From Massilia kyonggiensis (GTDB taxonomy: Bacteria; Pseudomonadota; Gammaproteobacteria; Burkholderiales; Burkholderiaceae_D), in contig NZ_JANUGY010000007.1 in NCBI RefSeq assembly GCF_024756235.1, forward strand, positions 310,001 through 374,000: a stretch of DNA of 64,000 nt. Reading direction: 5' to 3'. The translations under genes and the position numbers were made by a program. A model generated the notes under the pieces. It saw only the letters and a list, made by a program, of their open reading frames with translations, ran no database searches and was not told where the DNA came from. Positions 36,087-46,069 of the stretch are shown in pieces. Positions within the stretch are counted from its first letter, which is position 1, and each line of letters opens with the position of its first letter.

Positions 36087-37925
36087 ATGATACCGATCCG
36101 AACCGTTGCACCGCTGGGGCTGCTGGCGCTGGCCCTCACGCAGTCCGCGTTTGCCGCCCAAGGCAAACAGGTTGAAAAACTCGACCGCGGCGTCGTCGCC
36201 GCCGCCACCGGCAGCGGCGTCTTCGTCAGCTGGCGCGTGCTGGGCGTCGACGACCCCGGCACCCGCTTCAACATCTACCGCGACGGCGTCCGCCTGAACG
36301 GCGCGCCGCTCGAAGCGAGCAATTTCACGGACGCCACCGGTACGGCCGCGGCCCGCTATACCGTCCGGGCGATCGTCGACGGGCACGAAAAGAAGGACGA
36401 GGCGGCCGGCGCCACGTGGAGCCAGCCCGTCCTGCGCATTCCCGTGCAGCGGCCGGCGGGCGGCGTCACGCCCAAGGGCGAGGCCTACACGTACGACATC
36501 AACGACGGCACGCCGGCCGACCTGGACGGCGACGGCCAGTACGAACTGATCGTCAAATGGCAGCCGACCAATGCCAAGGACAATTCGCAGTCGGGCTACA
36601 CGGGCAACACCTACGTCGACGCCTATCGGCTCGACGGCACGCTGCTGTGGCGCATCGACCTGGGCCGCAACATCCGCGCCGGCGCTCATTACACGACGGT
36701 CGTCGCCTACGACTTCGACGGCAACGGCAGGGCCGAGGTGATGCTGAAGACGGCCGACGGCACCGTCGACGGCCAGGGCAAGGTGATCGGCGACGCCAAT
36801 GCGGACTACCGCAATGCGAACGGCTACATCCTGTCCGGTCCCGAATATCTGACCGTGTTCGACGGCCGCACGGGCCGGGTGCTGGCCACGACCGACTACC
36901 TGCCGGCGCGCGGCTCGGTGGCGGCGTGGGGCGACAACTACGGTAACCGCGTCGACCGCTTCCTGGGCGGCGTCGCCTACCTGGACGGCCGCCGGCCCAG
37001 CGCCATCTTCTCGCGCGGCTATTACACGCGCGCCGTGGTGGCCGCCTGGGATTACCGCGACGGCGTGCTGTCCAGCCGCTGGGTGTTCGACACGGACAAG
37101 GAGGGCAGCGCCGTCCGCGGCCAGGGTTCGCACTGGTTCGCCGTGGCCGATGTCGACGGCGACGGACGCGACGACATCGTCTATGGCGCGGCCGCGATCG
37201 GCAGCGATGGTCACATGTTGTACAGCACCGGGCTGTGCCACGGCGACGCGCTGCACGTCGGCAAACTCGACCCGACCCGCGCCGGCCTGCAGGCGTACAT
37301 GGTGCACGAGACGCCGTCCTGCTACGGCGCTACGGGCTCCGAGATGCACGACGCGGCCACGGGCCAGATCCTGTGGGGCGTCAGCGGCAGCGGCGCCGAC
37401 GTGGGCCGCGGCGTGTGCGCGGACATCGATCCGAATTACCTGGGCGAGGAGTGCTGGGCGTCGCGCGGCGGCCTGATGGCGGCCAATGGACACCAGATCT
37501 CCACGGCGCGTCCGGGGAACATGAATTTCGCCAGCTGGTGGGATGGGGATCTGGGCCGCGAACTGCTCGACGGCACCGTCATCAACAAGTGGCAGCCGGC
37601 GACGTCGACCGTCGTGCGCCTCCTCGATGGCGCGGCTTACGGGGCGGCGTCGAACAACGGGACCAAGGCGACGCCGGTGCTGTCGGCCGACATCCTGGGC
37701 GACTGGCGCGAGGAAGTCGTGTGGCGCACGGCCGACAACACGGCGCTGCTCGTGTTCACGACCACGGCGCCGACGACGGCGCGCATCCCGACCTTGATGC
37801 ACGATCCGCAGTACAGGGCGCAGGTGGCGGGGCAGAATGCGGGCTACAACCAGCCGCCGCATCCCAGCTTCTACCTGGGCGAAGGGATGGGGGCGGTGAC
37901 GCAGGCGCCGGTCATTACACGCTGA
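36087..37925 (+). CDS. Rhamnogalacturonan lyase, polysaccharide lyase family 11
   Basis: A secreted 612-residue pectin-degrading enzyme that cleaves the rhamnogalacturonan I backbone by beta-elimination. It has a signal peptide (APLGLLALALTQSAFAAQ), an N-terminal beta domain (GRVVAA-like LDRGVVAAATGSGVFVSWR), and the eight-bladed propeller typical of YesW-type PL11 lyases (YDINDGTPADLDGDGQYELI, DFDGNGRAEVMLKTADGT, VADVDGDGRDDIVYGA, LSADILGDWREEVVWR), whose DxDGDG loops bind calcium. No other pectinase genes are in view, so it acts alone here. The hairpin repeat copy B follows directly. Confidence 0.93.
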   Translation: MIPIRTVAPLGLLALALTQSAFAAQGKQVEKLDRGVVAAATGSGVFVSWRVLGVDDPGTRFNIYRDGVRLNGAPLEASNFTDATGTAAARYTVRAIVDGHEKKDEAAGATWSQPVLRIPVQRPAGGVTPKGEAYTYDINDGTPADLDGDGQYELIVKWQPTNAKDNSQSGYTGNTYVDAYRLDGTLLWRIDLGRNIRAGAHYTTVVAYDFDGNGRAEVMLKTADGTVDGQGKVIGDANADYRNANGYILSGPEYLTVFDGRTGRVLATTDYLPARGSVAAWGDNYGNRVDRFLGGVAYLDGRRPSAIFSRGYYTRAVVAAWDYRDGVLSSRWVFDTDKEGSAVRGQGSHWFAVADVDGDGRDDIVYGAAAIGSDGHMLYSTGLCHGDALHVGKLDPTRAGLQAYMVHETPSCYGATGSEMHDAATGQILWGVSGSGADVGRGVCADIDPNYLGEECWASRGGLMAANGHQISTARPGNMNFASWWDGDLGRELLDGTVINKWQPATSTVVRLLDGAAYGAASNNGTKATPVLSADILGDWREEVVWRTADNTALLVFTTTAPTTARIPTLMHDPQYRAQVAGQNAGYNQPPHPSFYLGEGMGAVTQAPVITR

Positions 37926-37932
37926 ATGGCGC

Positions 37933-38010
37933 GTAGGGTGGGCACCTCGGTGCCCACGCGGACGTTTGCAGTTCGCCGGCGCTCGCGTGGGCACGGGGTG
38001 CCCACCCTAC
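37933..38010 (+). repeat. Bipartite hairpin repeat, copy B
   Basis: A 78-base element whose ends are a perfect 13-bp inverted repeat (GTAGGGTGGGCAC and its complement). Each half also folds on itself: GTGGGCAC with GTGCCCAC, loops of 4 and 3 bases. Bases 37986-38010 are identical to 7817-7841 of copy A. It fills almost all of the gap between the lyase gene and recJ, which converge here, and may double as a terminator. Confidence 0.85.
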
Positions 38011-38015
38011 CTAAC

Positions 38016-39713
38016 TCAGGCGGGCTCCGCGTGCTCCACCAGCAGCTGAACTTTTGTGACGCCGTTGTATTCGTTCGCATCCAGCCGGAACGCCACGCGA
38101 GCCTTGTCGCCCAGCGCGTCCGTATGCCCGAACCAGATGGCATCGTAGCGCCGCCCGTTCCGCTCCAGCAGCAGCTTGAGGTGCTTGTCCTTCAGGATGC
38201 GCTGGCTGACGACGCGGAATTCGTCGCAGAACACGGGCGGCGCGAAGCCCTGGCCCCACACCTGGCCGTCCAGCAGCTCGATGAATTGCGTGCTGTAGAA
38301 ATCGTCTTCCAGCGGCCCGTCCGTCTCGACGACCCGCTCCAGCTGCGCTTCCGTCAGCCACGCGCGGCCGACGGCTTCGAAGGCTTGCGCGAACGTGTCG
38401 AAATGGTCGCCGCGGATCGACAGGCCGGCCGCCATCGAATGGCCGCCGAACTTGTCGATCAGGCCCGGCACCTTCTTCGACACGAGGTCCAGCGCGTCGC
38501 GCAGGTGGAAGCCCGGGATCGAACGCCCGGAACCCTTGATCCAGCCGTCGCCCGCGGGCGCGAACGTGATCGTCGGCCGGTAGAATTTCTCTTTCAGGCG
38601 CGACGCGACGATGCCGATCACGCCCTGGTGCCAGCCGTCGTCGAACACGGCGATGGTGCTGGCGTCCGCCGGGTTGAAATCGTCGAGGTGCAGCAGCGCG
38701 GTGCCCTGCATGTCCGCTTCGATCTCGCGCCGTTTCAGGTTGATGTCGTTGAGCTGCTGGGCGATGGCCCAGGCGCGGCCTTCGTCGTCCGTGATCAGGC
38801 ATTCGATCCCGAGCGACATGTCTTCCAGGCGTCCGGCGGCGTTCAGGCGCGGGCCGAGGGCGAAGCCGAGGTCGAACGGCGACGCGCAGCGCGCCTCGCG
38901 GCCCGCCACGCGGAACAGCGCGGCGACACCGGCGTGCATCCGGCCCGCGCGCATGCGCTTCAAACCCTGGGCGACGAGGATGCGGTTGTTCGTGTCGAGC
39001 TTCACCACGTCCGCGACGGTCCCCAGCGCGACGAGGTCGAGCAGGTTGTCGAGCTTGGGCTGTGTCTGTGCATCGAACACGCCGCGCCGGCGCAATTCCG
39101 CCCGAAGGGCCAGCAGTACGTAGAACACGACGCCCACGCCGGCCAGGTGCTTGCTGGGGAAGCCGCATTCCGGCTGGTTCGGGTTCACGATCACGCGCGC
39201 GTCCGGCAGGGCGTCGCCCGGCAGGTGGTGGTCGGTGACGACGACGTCGATGCCGCGCGCCTTCGCCGCCGCCACGCCGTCGATGCTGGCGATGCCGTTG
39301 TCGACCGTGATGATGATGTCCGGCGATTTTTCCCGCGCCGTCAGTTCGACGATCTCCGGCGTCAGGCCGTAGCCGTACTCGAAGCGGTTCGGCACGATGT
39401 AGTCGACGTTCGCGCCCATCGCGGTGAGGCCGCGGATCGCCGTGGCGCAGGCAGTGGCGCCGTCGCAGTCGTAGTCGGCGACGACGGTCATCTTCTTGCC
39501 GGCCGCGATGGCGTCGGCGAGGTAGACGGCCGCCGCGTCGATCTGGCGCAGCGCGCCGGGCGGGACTAATGCTTGAAGCCCAGTCTCCAGTTCGCGCGGG
39601 TCGCTCAGGCCGCGGGCCGCGTACACGCGCGCGAGGACGGGGTGGATCCCGCCCTGGCGCAGCATTTCGGATAGTCTTACGGGGCAGGGGCGGATGGTGA
39701 TGCGGGTCTTCAA
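38016..39713 (-). CDS. recJ: Single-stranded-DNA-specific exonuclease RecJ
   Basis: 565 residues, normal length. A 5'-3' exonuclease of the DHH family acting in recombination and mismatch/base excision repair. Metal motifs ADYDCDGATA, ITVDNGI and VVTDHHLPG are intact, with GPRLNAAGR and GHSMAAGLS downstream. It starts with TTG overlapping the stop of the upstream gene as TTGA, a tight coupling. Confidence 0.96.
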   Translation of the reverse strand: MKTRITIRPCPVRLSEMLRQGGIHPVLARVYAARGLSDPRELETGLQALVPPGALRQIDAAAVYLADAIAAGKKMTVVADYDCDGATACATAIRGLTAMGANVDYIVPNRFEYGYGLTPEIVELTAREKSPDIIITVDNGIASIDGVAAAKARGIDVVVTDHHLPGDALPDARVIVNPNQPECGFPSKHLAGVGVVFYVLLALRAELRRRGVFDAQTQPKLDNLLDLVALGTVADVVKLDTNNRILVAQGLKRMRAGRMHAGVAALFRVAGREARCASPFDLGFALGPRLNAAGRLEDMSLGIECLITDDEGRAWAIAQQLNDINLKRREIEADMQGTALLHLDDFNPADASTIAVFDDGWHQGVIGIVASRLKEKFYRPTITFAPAGDGWIKGSGRSIPGFHLRDALDLVSKKVPGLIDKFGGHSMAAGLSIRGDHFDTFAQAFEAVGRAWLTEAQLERVVETDGPLEDDFYSTQFIELLDGQVWGQGFAPPVFCDEFRVVSQRILKDKHLKLLLERNGRRYDAIWFGHTDALGDKARVAFRLDANEYNGVTKVQLLVEHAEPA

Positions 39714-40774
39714 AGCAGTCGTTCCAGGGTCGGGCGGCGCCAGAATTTACGTTGCGCCAGCGGTGTCGTCGTCGTTTCGAGGTGGCCGTCGCGGTGGCTC
39801 AGCACGAGGCGCACTTCCTTGACGAGCCCATTTTTCAGCGCCGCCAGCAGCGGCGCGAACAGTTCGGTTTCGAGGCGCTGCATCTGCTGCAGCCAGCCGT
39901 GCCAGTCGGCCGCGATGCCCGGTCCGACCACGTTGCCGCAGGCGAGCAACCAGTTGTCGCCGCCGTCGAGCAGCGCGTCGAGGTCGGCCAGGGTGTCCAG
40001 GCGGCGGTCGGCCAGCGCCGTCAGCCAGCCCGGCGCGTCGAACGCGGCCACGCGCGGGCGCACGAGCGGCTTGCCGGACACCTTCGCCACCAGTTGCTGG
40101 GCGTGTTCGGTTGCCATGCTGGCATTCCCCCACGGCCAGAACGAGTTGATCGGCAATTGGCCGCGCGCCTCGCGCGCCGCGTTGGCCGGGTCCGTGAACC
40201 ACGTCACCTGCACGTCGTTCTGCAGCTTGCGGAACGCGCGCGCCTGCGGGCCGGACGGCATCCAGTCCGTCAGGTTCATGTTCACGGCCGCGTCGGGACT
40301 TGCCGTCGTGATCTCGGTCCAGTCGTCGGCGCGCATGAACCAGGTGTCGTGGGAGCCCCACGCGAGCGCATAGCCCGCGTTCTCGAAGCAGGGGCGGGCG
40401 CTGTCGAACAGGGCGCGCGCTTCGTCCTCGCGCAGGTCGAGCTGGCGCATGTCGCCCATCTGCAGGTGCGTGCGTGCGATCTGGATATGGGTCGGGTTCA
40501 CGACGAACCACATGCCGTCGTCCGGATCGAGGCCGACGCCGCGCATCGCACTGGTCGCGACACCCGGCACGAGCCCGTGCGCGACGCCCAGCGCCCGCGC
40601 GATCCACAGTTCGTGCGGCAGGACGCGCGCGTCCGTGTCCAGCGGGCGGTAGCGCACGTCTGATGTTTTCGACAACAGCGCGGCCAGCGCCGGCGCCTGC
40701 AGGGCGCGGGTCAGGTCGGGCGCGAATTCGGGAGCGGGGAGGGCGAACGGCAGGACGAGCGAAATGTGGGCCAT
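39710..40774 (-). CDS. RpfE-type conserved protein (COG4255-like), partner of recJ
   Basis: 354 residues, no signal peptide or membrane segment. It resembles the conserved proteobacterial proteins named RpfE-type regulatory protein or, with little support, cofactor-independent phosphoglycerate mutase-like (LGVAHGLVPGVA, WFVVNPTHIQIARTHLQMGD, ARPCFENAGYALAWGSHDTW, LPINSFWPWGNA). In Xanthomonas rpfE sits beside recJ, the same arrangement as here, where it overlaps recJ by 4 bases. Its biochemical role is unknown. Confidence 0.7.
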   Translation of the reverse strand: MAHISLVLPFALPAPEFAPDLTRALQAPALAALLSKTSDVRYRPLDTDARVLPHELWIARALGVAHGLVPGVATSAMRGVGLDPDDGMWFVVNPTHIQIARTHLQMGDMRQLDLREDEARALFDSARPCFENAGYALAWGSHDTWFMRADDWTEITTASPDAAVNMNLTDWMPSGPQARAFRKLQNDVQVTWFTDPANAAREARGQLPINSFWPWGNASMATEHAQQLVAKVSGKPLVRPRVAAFDAPGWLTALADRRLDTLADLDALLDGGDNWLLACGNVVGPGIAADWHGWLQQMQRLETELFAPLLAALKNGLVKEVRLVLSHRDGHLETTTTPLAQRKFWRRPTLERLL

Positions 40775-40798
40775 CCCTCTATTTTAGGCGAAATGGAC

Positions 40799-41632
40799 TC
40801 AGATGTCCGCCCCCGGTCCCGGCGTCGTCACGTCCGGCGTGGTCGTGGGCGCGGTCGTCGAATCGGGCGGCATCCCGGCCGACCCGCCCGGCGGCAGCAT
40901 GCCGGGTACGGGCGTCAACCCGATCGCTTCGTGATACCACCCCTGCACGAGGACCAGGTGCCGGTGCTCGTCCTCCAGCGCGAGCGTGAAACCCGCCACG
41001 AGATCGTCCTGTCCGGCCTCGCCCGCCAGCATGATCAGCGTCTCCCAGCCGGCGCGGTCGGCCAGCTCGGCCGTCAGCACCGCATGCAGCGACTGGGCCA
41101 GGCTCGTGCGCGGATCGTTCAGCACTTGCACGAGGCCCAGCGACTCGACGCCGGTCACATCGGCGCTGGGCGTCTGCGCCGTCGGATCGCCGCCCAGCGA
41201 TTCGATCGCGTCCTTCAGCAGCAGGAAGTGGCGGGCTTCGTCGCGCCGGATGTCGGCCACGTGGTCGCGCGTCATGCCGGCCGGGCCGCCCTGCATGACG
41301 TCGCATTTCGCCAGCAGCGCGTCGTAAAGACGGGTGCCCGTGCGCTCGAAGGCCAGGCGCTCGCCCAGCTTGTCGAGCAGGATCTGCGGCCGGTCGCCCT
41401 TGAGCATGTGCATGCCCATGCTGACGGCACCGGTCACCGTGCCCGGCATGGGGATCGAGCCGATGTCGCCGGCATTCATGATGCAGGCCTCGCGCGCGTC
41501 CAGCAGCGCGCGCTCGTCGCCGGGGGCGCCGCGGATCGGCGCGTTGTCGCTGCCCTGCATGGCGGCCGTGTCGATGGGTGACATCTGCACGCCCGTCCGG
41601 TTCATGCCCAGGTGTTCCGTCTGCTGTGCCAT
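40799..41632 (-). CDS. Ferritin-like diiron protein 1
   Basis: 277 residues. The core is a four-helix bundle with two half-motifs of rubrerythrin/ferritin type: FERTGTRLYDALL then RRDEARHFLLLKDAI, and VLTAELADRAGWETLI then ALEDEHRHLVLVQGWY, each giving an E and an ExxH. A Pro/Thr-rich disordered C-terminus follows (about 35 residues). It starts 16 bases after the other ferritin-like gene behind GAAGGGAG. Likely cytosolic; could bind iron, detoxify peroxide or oxidise an unknown substrate. Confidence 0.75.
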   Translation of the reverse strand: MAQQTEHLGMNRTGVQMSPIDTAAMQGSDNAPIRGAPGDERALLDAREACIMNAGDIGSIPMPGTVTGAVSMGMHMLKGDRPQILLDKLGERLAFERTGTRLYDALLAKCDVMQGGPAGMTRDHVADIRRDEARHFLLLKDAIESLGGDPTAQTPSADVTGVESLGLVQVLNDPRTSLAQSLHAVLTAELADRAGWETLIMLAGEAGQDDLVAGFTLALEDEHRHLVLVQGWYHEAIGLTPVPGMLPPGGSAGMPPDSTTAPTTTPDVTTPGPGADI

Positions 41633-41648
41633 GGTTGCTCCCTTCGGT

Positions 41649-42869
41649 TCAGGGCTGGACGACGCCGCCCTGGTTGGCGGGCAGGGTCGTCGTGACGGCC
41701 GTCGTCGCTGCCGCGCCGTGGCTGACCAGTTCCGTGCCCGGCGTCCAGACGTAGCCCGCCGCCACCGCCTCGCTGGGCGAGCCGTCGCCGTTCATCTGCC
41801 TGCGATAGGCTATGCTGGCCTGGTCCTCGTGCGCCTTCGGCACGAACTGCGTGCCCAGCGCGCGCAGGTCGACCTCGGCGGCGAGTACCTGGCGCACATA
41901 GTCGCGCTGGCTGCGGAACGGGATGGGCCCCGAAAAATCGCCGATGATCTCGGCCGGATCGCGCCGCTCGTAGCGCCGGAAGGCGTCGGCGGCCATGTGG
42001 AAGTGACCGAGCTCCTCGTCGAGGCACCGCTCCCAGATGGCCTTGACGTGGTGGTTCGTCTCCGTCTCGACGCAGCTGTAATAGGTGTAGCACTCGTTCG
42101 CCTCGTGCAGCATCCATTGCTCGACCCAGGTCTCCGTCGGGTCCAGCAACGATTCGTACTGGGTCACGTGCTGTTCCTCCACCGAGGCGATCTCCGCATA
42201 CAGCTGGCGCGCCACCGGGTCGGCGAACGTCGGGCCGACGTTCATATAATAGTTGTGCGTCTGCGCCTCGGCCGCCGTGATCGTCAGCGCGTGCAGCTTG
42301 CTGAGCATCGTCGCCATGCTGCGGTCGTACGGGATGCGCAGGTCGTCTTGCGGGGCGCGGTGGTGCTCTTGTGTCGGGCGGCCGGGGAGGATGTCCGTAT
42401 AGCTTTGCAGGATATTGTTCGCATCCTTGCCCTCCACGCGGTCGAGCAGCGCCGCGTAGCGGTACAGGTGGTCGAAGTCTTCCAGCAGGCCGAAACGGTA
42501 CACCTGGGACAGGTAGTCGTCCGGCTCGGCCCGGGCCACGCTCGCCGTCAGCTCGATGGCCAGCTGTTCGTAGGCGATGGTCGTCTCGAGCGGCGAGTGG
42601 TCGGGCGACAGCAGCCAGTTCACCATCGTGGCCTGGTGCTGCTCGACGCGCCGGACGTCTGCCAGCGGCTGGCGCAGCGCCATGTTGCAGCGCGCGGCCA
42701 TGTGCGAGAAGCGCAGGGCCTCGAGCTCGATACCGTTCATGAGGATGATGCGCATGCGGGTAAAGGCATCGTCGTCCAGCTTGCTGATCGGCTTGCGCAC
42801 CATGTCGCGCCAGGTGGTGCGCTGCCGGTCGAGCGGCGTGCCCTTCGAATCGAAGACGGAAAAAGCCAT
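41649..42869 (-). CDS. Ferritin-like diiron protein 2
   Basis: 406 residues, no signal peptide. It has at least two predicted helical pairs with diiron-type signatures: MNGIELEALRFSHMAARCN, ASVEEQHVTQYESLL, MLHEANECYTYYSCVE and CLDEELGHFHMAADAF. The C-terminus is Thr/Ala-rich. ATG 42869 is preceded by an excellent AGGAGGT 5-7 bases away. It is the first of a two-gene unit with the other ferritin-like protein. I do not recognise a named family; similar paired genes are seen in soil betaproteobacteria, often near stress genes. Confidence 0.7.
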   Translation of the reverse strand: MAFSVFDSKGTPLDRQRTTWRDMVRKPISKLDDDAFTRMRIILMNGIELEALRFSHMAARCNMALRQPLADVRRVEQHQATMVNWLLSPDHSPLETTIAYEQLAIELTASVARAEPDDYLSQVYRFGLLEDFDHLYRYAALLDRVEGKDANNILQSYTDILPGRPTQEHHRAPQDDLRIPYDRSMATMLSKLHALTITAAEAQTHNYYMNVGPTFADPVARQLYAEIASVEEQHVTQYESLLDPTETWVEQWMLHEANECYTYYSCVETETNHHVKAIWERCLDEELGHFHMAADAFRRYERRDPAEIIGDFSGPIPFRSQRDYVRQVLAAEVDLRALGTQFVPKAHEDQASIAYRRQMNGDGSPSEAVAAGYVWTPGTELVSHGAAATTAVTTTLPANQGGVVQP

Positions 42870-43030
42870 GGTCGACCTCCTGTCTGCGTTCGATAGTCTT
42901 GCAGTGCCGGGAGTTCCGGGGATTTTACGGTGTGTGCAAGATAGAAAAAGTACTTCCAATTGTGACAACGCCCCACACGGATGAGCGTTGTGTGGCAAAC
43001 TGCGGGACCAAAGCATTTACCCTGGAGCCC

Positions 43031-44288
43031 ATGAGCCTCATCCACAAACTGCCGTACGAATGGCTGGTCGGTTTGCGCTACACGCGCGCCGGCAAGCGCA
43101 GCAGCCGCAACAGCTTCATTTCCTTCATCTCGCTGATTTCCGTGTCCGGCATCGCACTCGGCGTGGCCGCCCTGATCGTCGTGCTGTCGGTGATGAACGG
43201 GTTCCAGAAAGAGGTCACGGACCGCATGCTGTCGGTGCTGGCCCACATCGAAGTGTTCGACGCGAGCGGTTCCATGCCGAACTGGCGCCAGGCCGAACAG
43301 GAGGCTTTCCGCAACCCGGCCGTGCGCGGCGCCGCGCCGTTCGTCGAGACGCAGGGCCTGCTGGTGCGCGAGGACACGATGAAGCCGGCCATCATCCGCG
43401 GCATCCTGCCGTCGGAAGAGCACAAGGTGTCGGACGTGGCGAAGCAGATCCGCCAGGGCAGCATCGACAGTCTCAAGTCCGGCGAGTACAACATCGTCAT
43501 CGGCTACGCGCTCGCGCGCTCGCTGGGCGTGGGCATCGGCGACAAGGTCAACATGCTGCTGGCGCAGGGCCAGACGACGCCGGCCGGCATGGTGCCGCGC
43601 TCGCGCGTGTTCACCGTGAGCGGCATCTTCGAGGCCGGCCACTACGAATTCGATTCCGCGCTCGCCTTCATCAACATCGAGGACGCGCAGCGCATGGTGC
43701 GCATCGACGCGCCGAACGGCCTGCGCCTGCGCATCGCCGACATGCACCAGGCCCCGTTCGTCGCCCAGGAACTCAAGCGCAGCATGTCGGGCGAGCTGAT
43801 CATGCGCGACTGGTCGCAGCTGAACGCCAACTGGTTCGCCGCCGTGCAGACGGAAAAGCGCATGATGTTCATCATTCTCACCCTGATCATCGCCGTGGCC
43901 GCGTTCAACCTCGTCTCGACCCTCGTCATGACGGTCACGGACAAGCAGCCCGACATCGCCATCCTGCGTACCCTGGGCGCGTCGCCGCGCTCGATCACGA
44001 AGATCTTCATGATCCAGGGCGCGCTCGTCGGCATCATGGGCACCGCGGCCGGCGTGGGCCTCGGCGTGCTCGTGGCGCTGAATATCGACGTCATCGTGCC
44101 GTTCATCGAACGCCTGCTGGGCGTGCAATTCCTGTCGAAGGACATTTACCTGATCAGCGAAATCCCGTCCGACCTGCGCTGGCCGGACGTCTTCAAAATC
44201 GGCGGCGTCTCGGTGCTGCTGGCCTTCGTCGCGACCATTTATCCGAGCTGGTCCGCGTCGCGCGTGAAACCGGCGGAGGCATTGCGTT

Positions 44289-44296
<8 letters not shown>
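43031..44296 (+). CDS. lolC: Lipoprotein-releasing ABC transporter permease LolC/E-type
   Basis: 421 residues with one N-terminal membrane helix, a large periplasmic domain (about residues 50-270) and three C-terminal helices of the FtsX/MacB type ([58 protein letters not shown]). It extracts lipoproteins from the inner membrane for LolA. Only one permease gene is seen with lolD, so either a homodimeric LolF-like system operates or the second permease is elsewhere. GGAG precedes the ATG; it overlaps lolD by 8 bases. Confidence 0.93.
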
Positions 44297-45014
<718 letters not shown>

Positions 45015-45020
45015 CGTCGC

Positions 45021-45821
45021 ATGTGGATCGACACCCACTGCCACCTCGATGCGCACGAATTCGGCGCGGAGTCGGCGGATATCGCCCGGCGCGCCTCGGC
45101 GCTCGGGGTCGGCATGATCGTGATACCGGCCGTCGCACGGGATAACTTCGACGTCGTGCGCAAGCTCGCCGGCGGCCTGCCGAACGCCAGCTATGCGCTG
45201 GGCATCCATCCGATCTATGTGCCGCAGGCGACGGACGACGATCTGGCCGAACTGCGGCGCCAGGTCGAGGCATCGATGTCCGACCCGAAGTTCGTCGCCA
45301 TCGGCGAGATCGGCCTGGACTTCTTCATCCCGATGCTGTGCGAGCCCGCGATGCGCGAGAAGCAGGAACGCTTCCTGCGCGAGCAGCTGCGCATCGCCCG
45401 CGACTTCGACCTGCCCGTTCTCACGCACGTGCGCCGCTCGCAGGACCAGGTGCTGAAGCACGTGCGCCAGATCCGTCCCGCGGGCGGCATCGCGCATGCG
45501 TTCAACGGCAGCTTCCAACAGGCCAAGGCGTTCATCGACGCCGGCTTCCATCTCGGCTTCGGCGGCGCCATGACCTTTACGCGCGCCCTGCAGATCCGCC
45601 GGCTGGCCGTGGACCTGCCGCTGGAATCCATCGTGCTGGAGACGGACGCGCCGGATATCTCGCCGGCCTGGGTCCACCCTGGCCGCAACAGCCCGGAGCA
45701 ATTGCCTGCGATCGGCGCCGCATTGGCCGGGATGCGCGCGCTCGATCCGGACGCCGTGCGCGCGGCGACGCACGCGAACGCGCTGGCGACGCTGCCGCGC
45801 CTGGCCACGCTGCTGGGCTGA
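45021..45821 (+). CDS. TatD-family metal-dependent hydrolase
   Basis: 266 residues of the TatD/YcfH/YjjV amidohydrolase fold. Metal ligands are seen in the N-terminal DTHCHLD (H6, H8), GEIGLDFF, THVRRS, GIAHAFNGS and ETDAPDI. TatD proteins are DNases or D-aminoacyl hydrolases in different species. It starts 6 bases after lolD, so it is the third gene of this transcript. Confidence 0.93.
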   Translation: MWIDTHCHLDAHEFGAESADIARRASALGVGMIVIPAVARDNFDVVRKLAGGLPNASYALGIHPIYVPQATDDDLAELRRQVEASMSDPKFVAIGEIGLDFFIPMLCEPAMREKQERFLREQLRIARDFDLPVLTHVRRSQDQVLKHVRQIRPAGGIAHAFNGSFQQAKAFIDAGFHLGFGGAMTFTRALQIRRLAVDLPLESIVLETDAPDISPAWVHPGRNSPEQLPAIGAALAGMRALDPDAVRAATHANALATLPRLATLLG

Positions 45822-46069
45822 ACACCCGCGGCGCATGAAGCACATGGGTCTCACCCGGCCCTCATGACGGCGCGACCGCGCCGACTCGCTCCCGGTTCCA
45901 TCGTGTTTCCCCGGCCCGTCGTGCGCACCCGCGCGGCGCGTCGCGTGGGACCATCCACACGCGCCGAAGTTCGCTCCTGCGCACTCTGATACGCGGCAAT
46001 CTCGCGCAGTTTGAAGCATGGAAGAATCCATTCTCGTGCCGCAGCCGCGGCGTGTTCACGGGAGAGACA

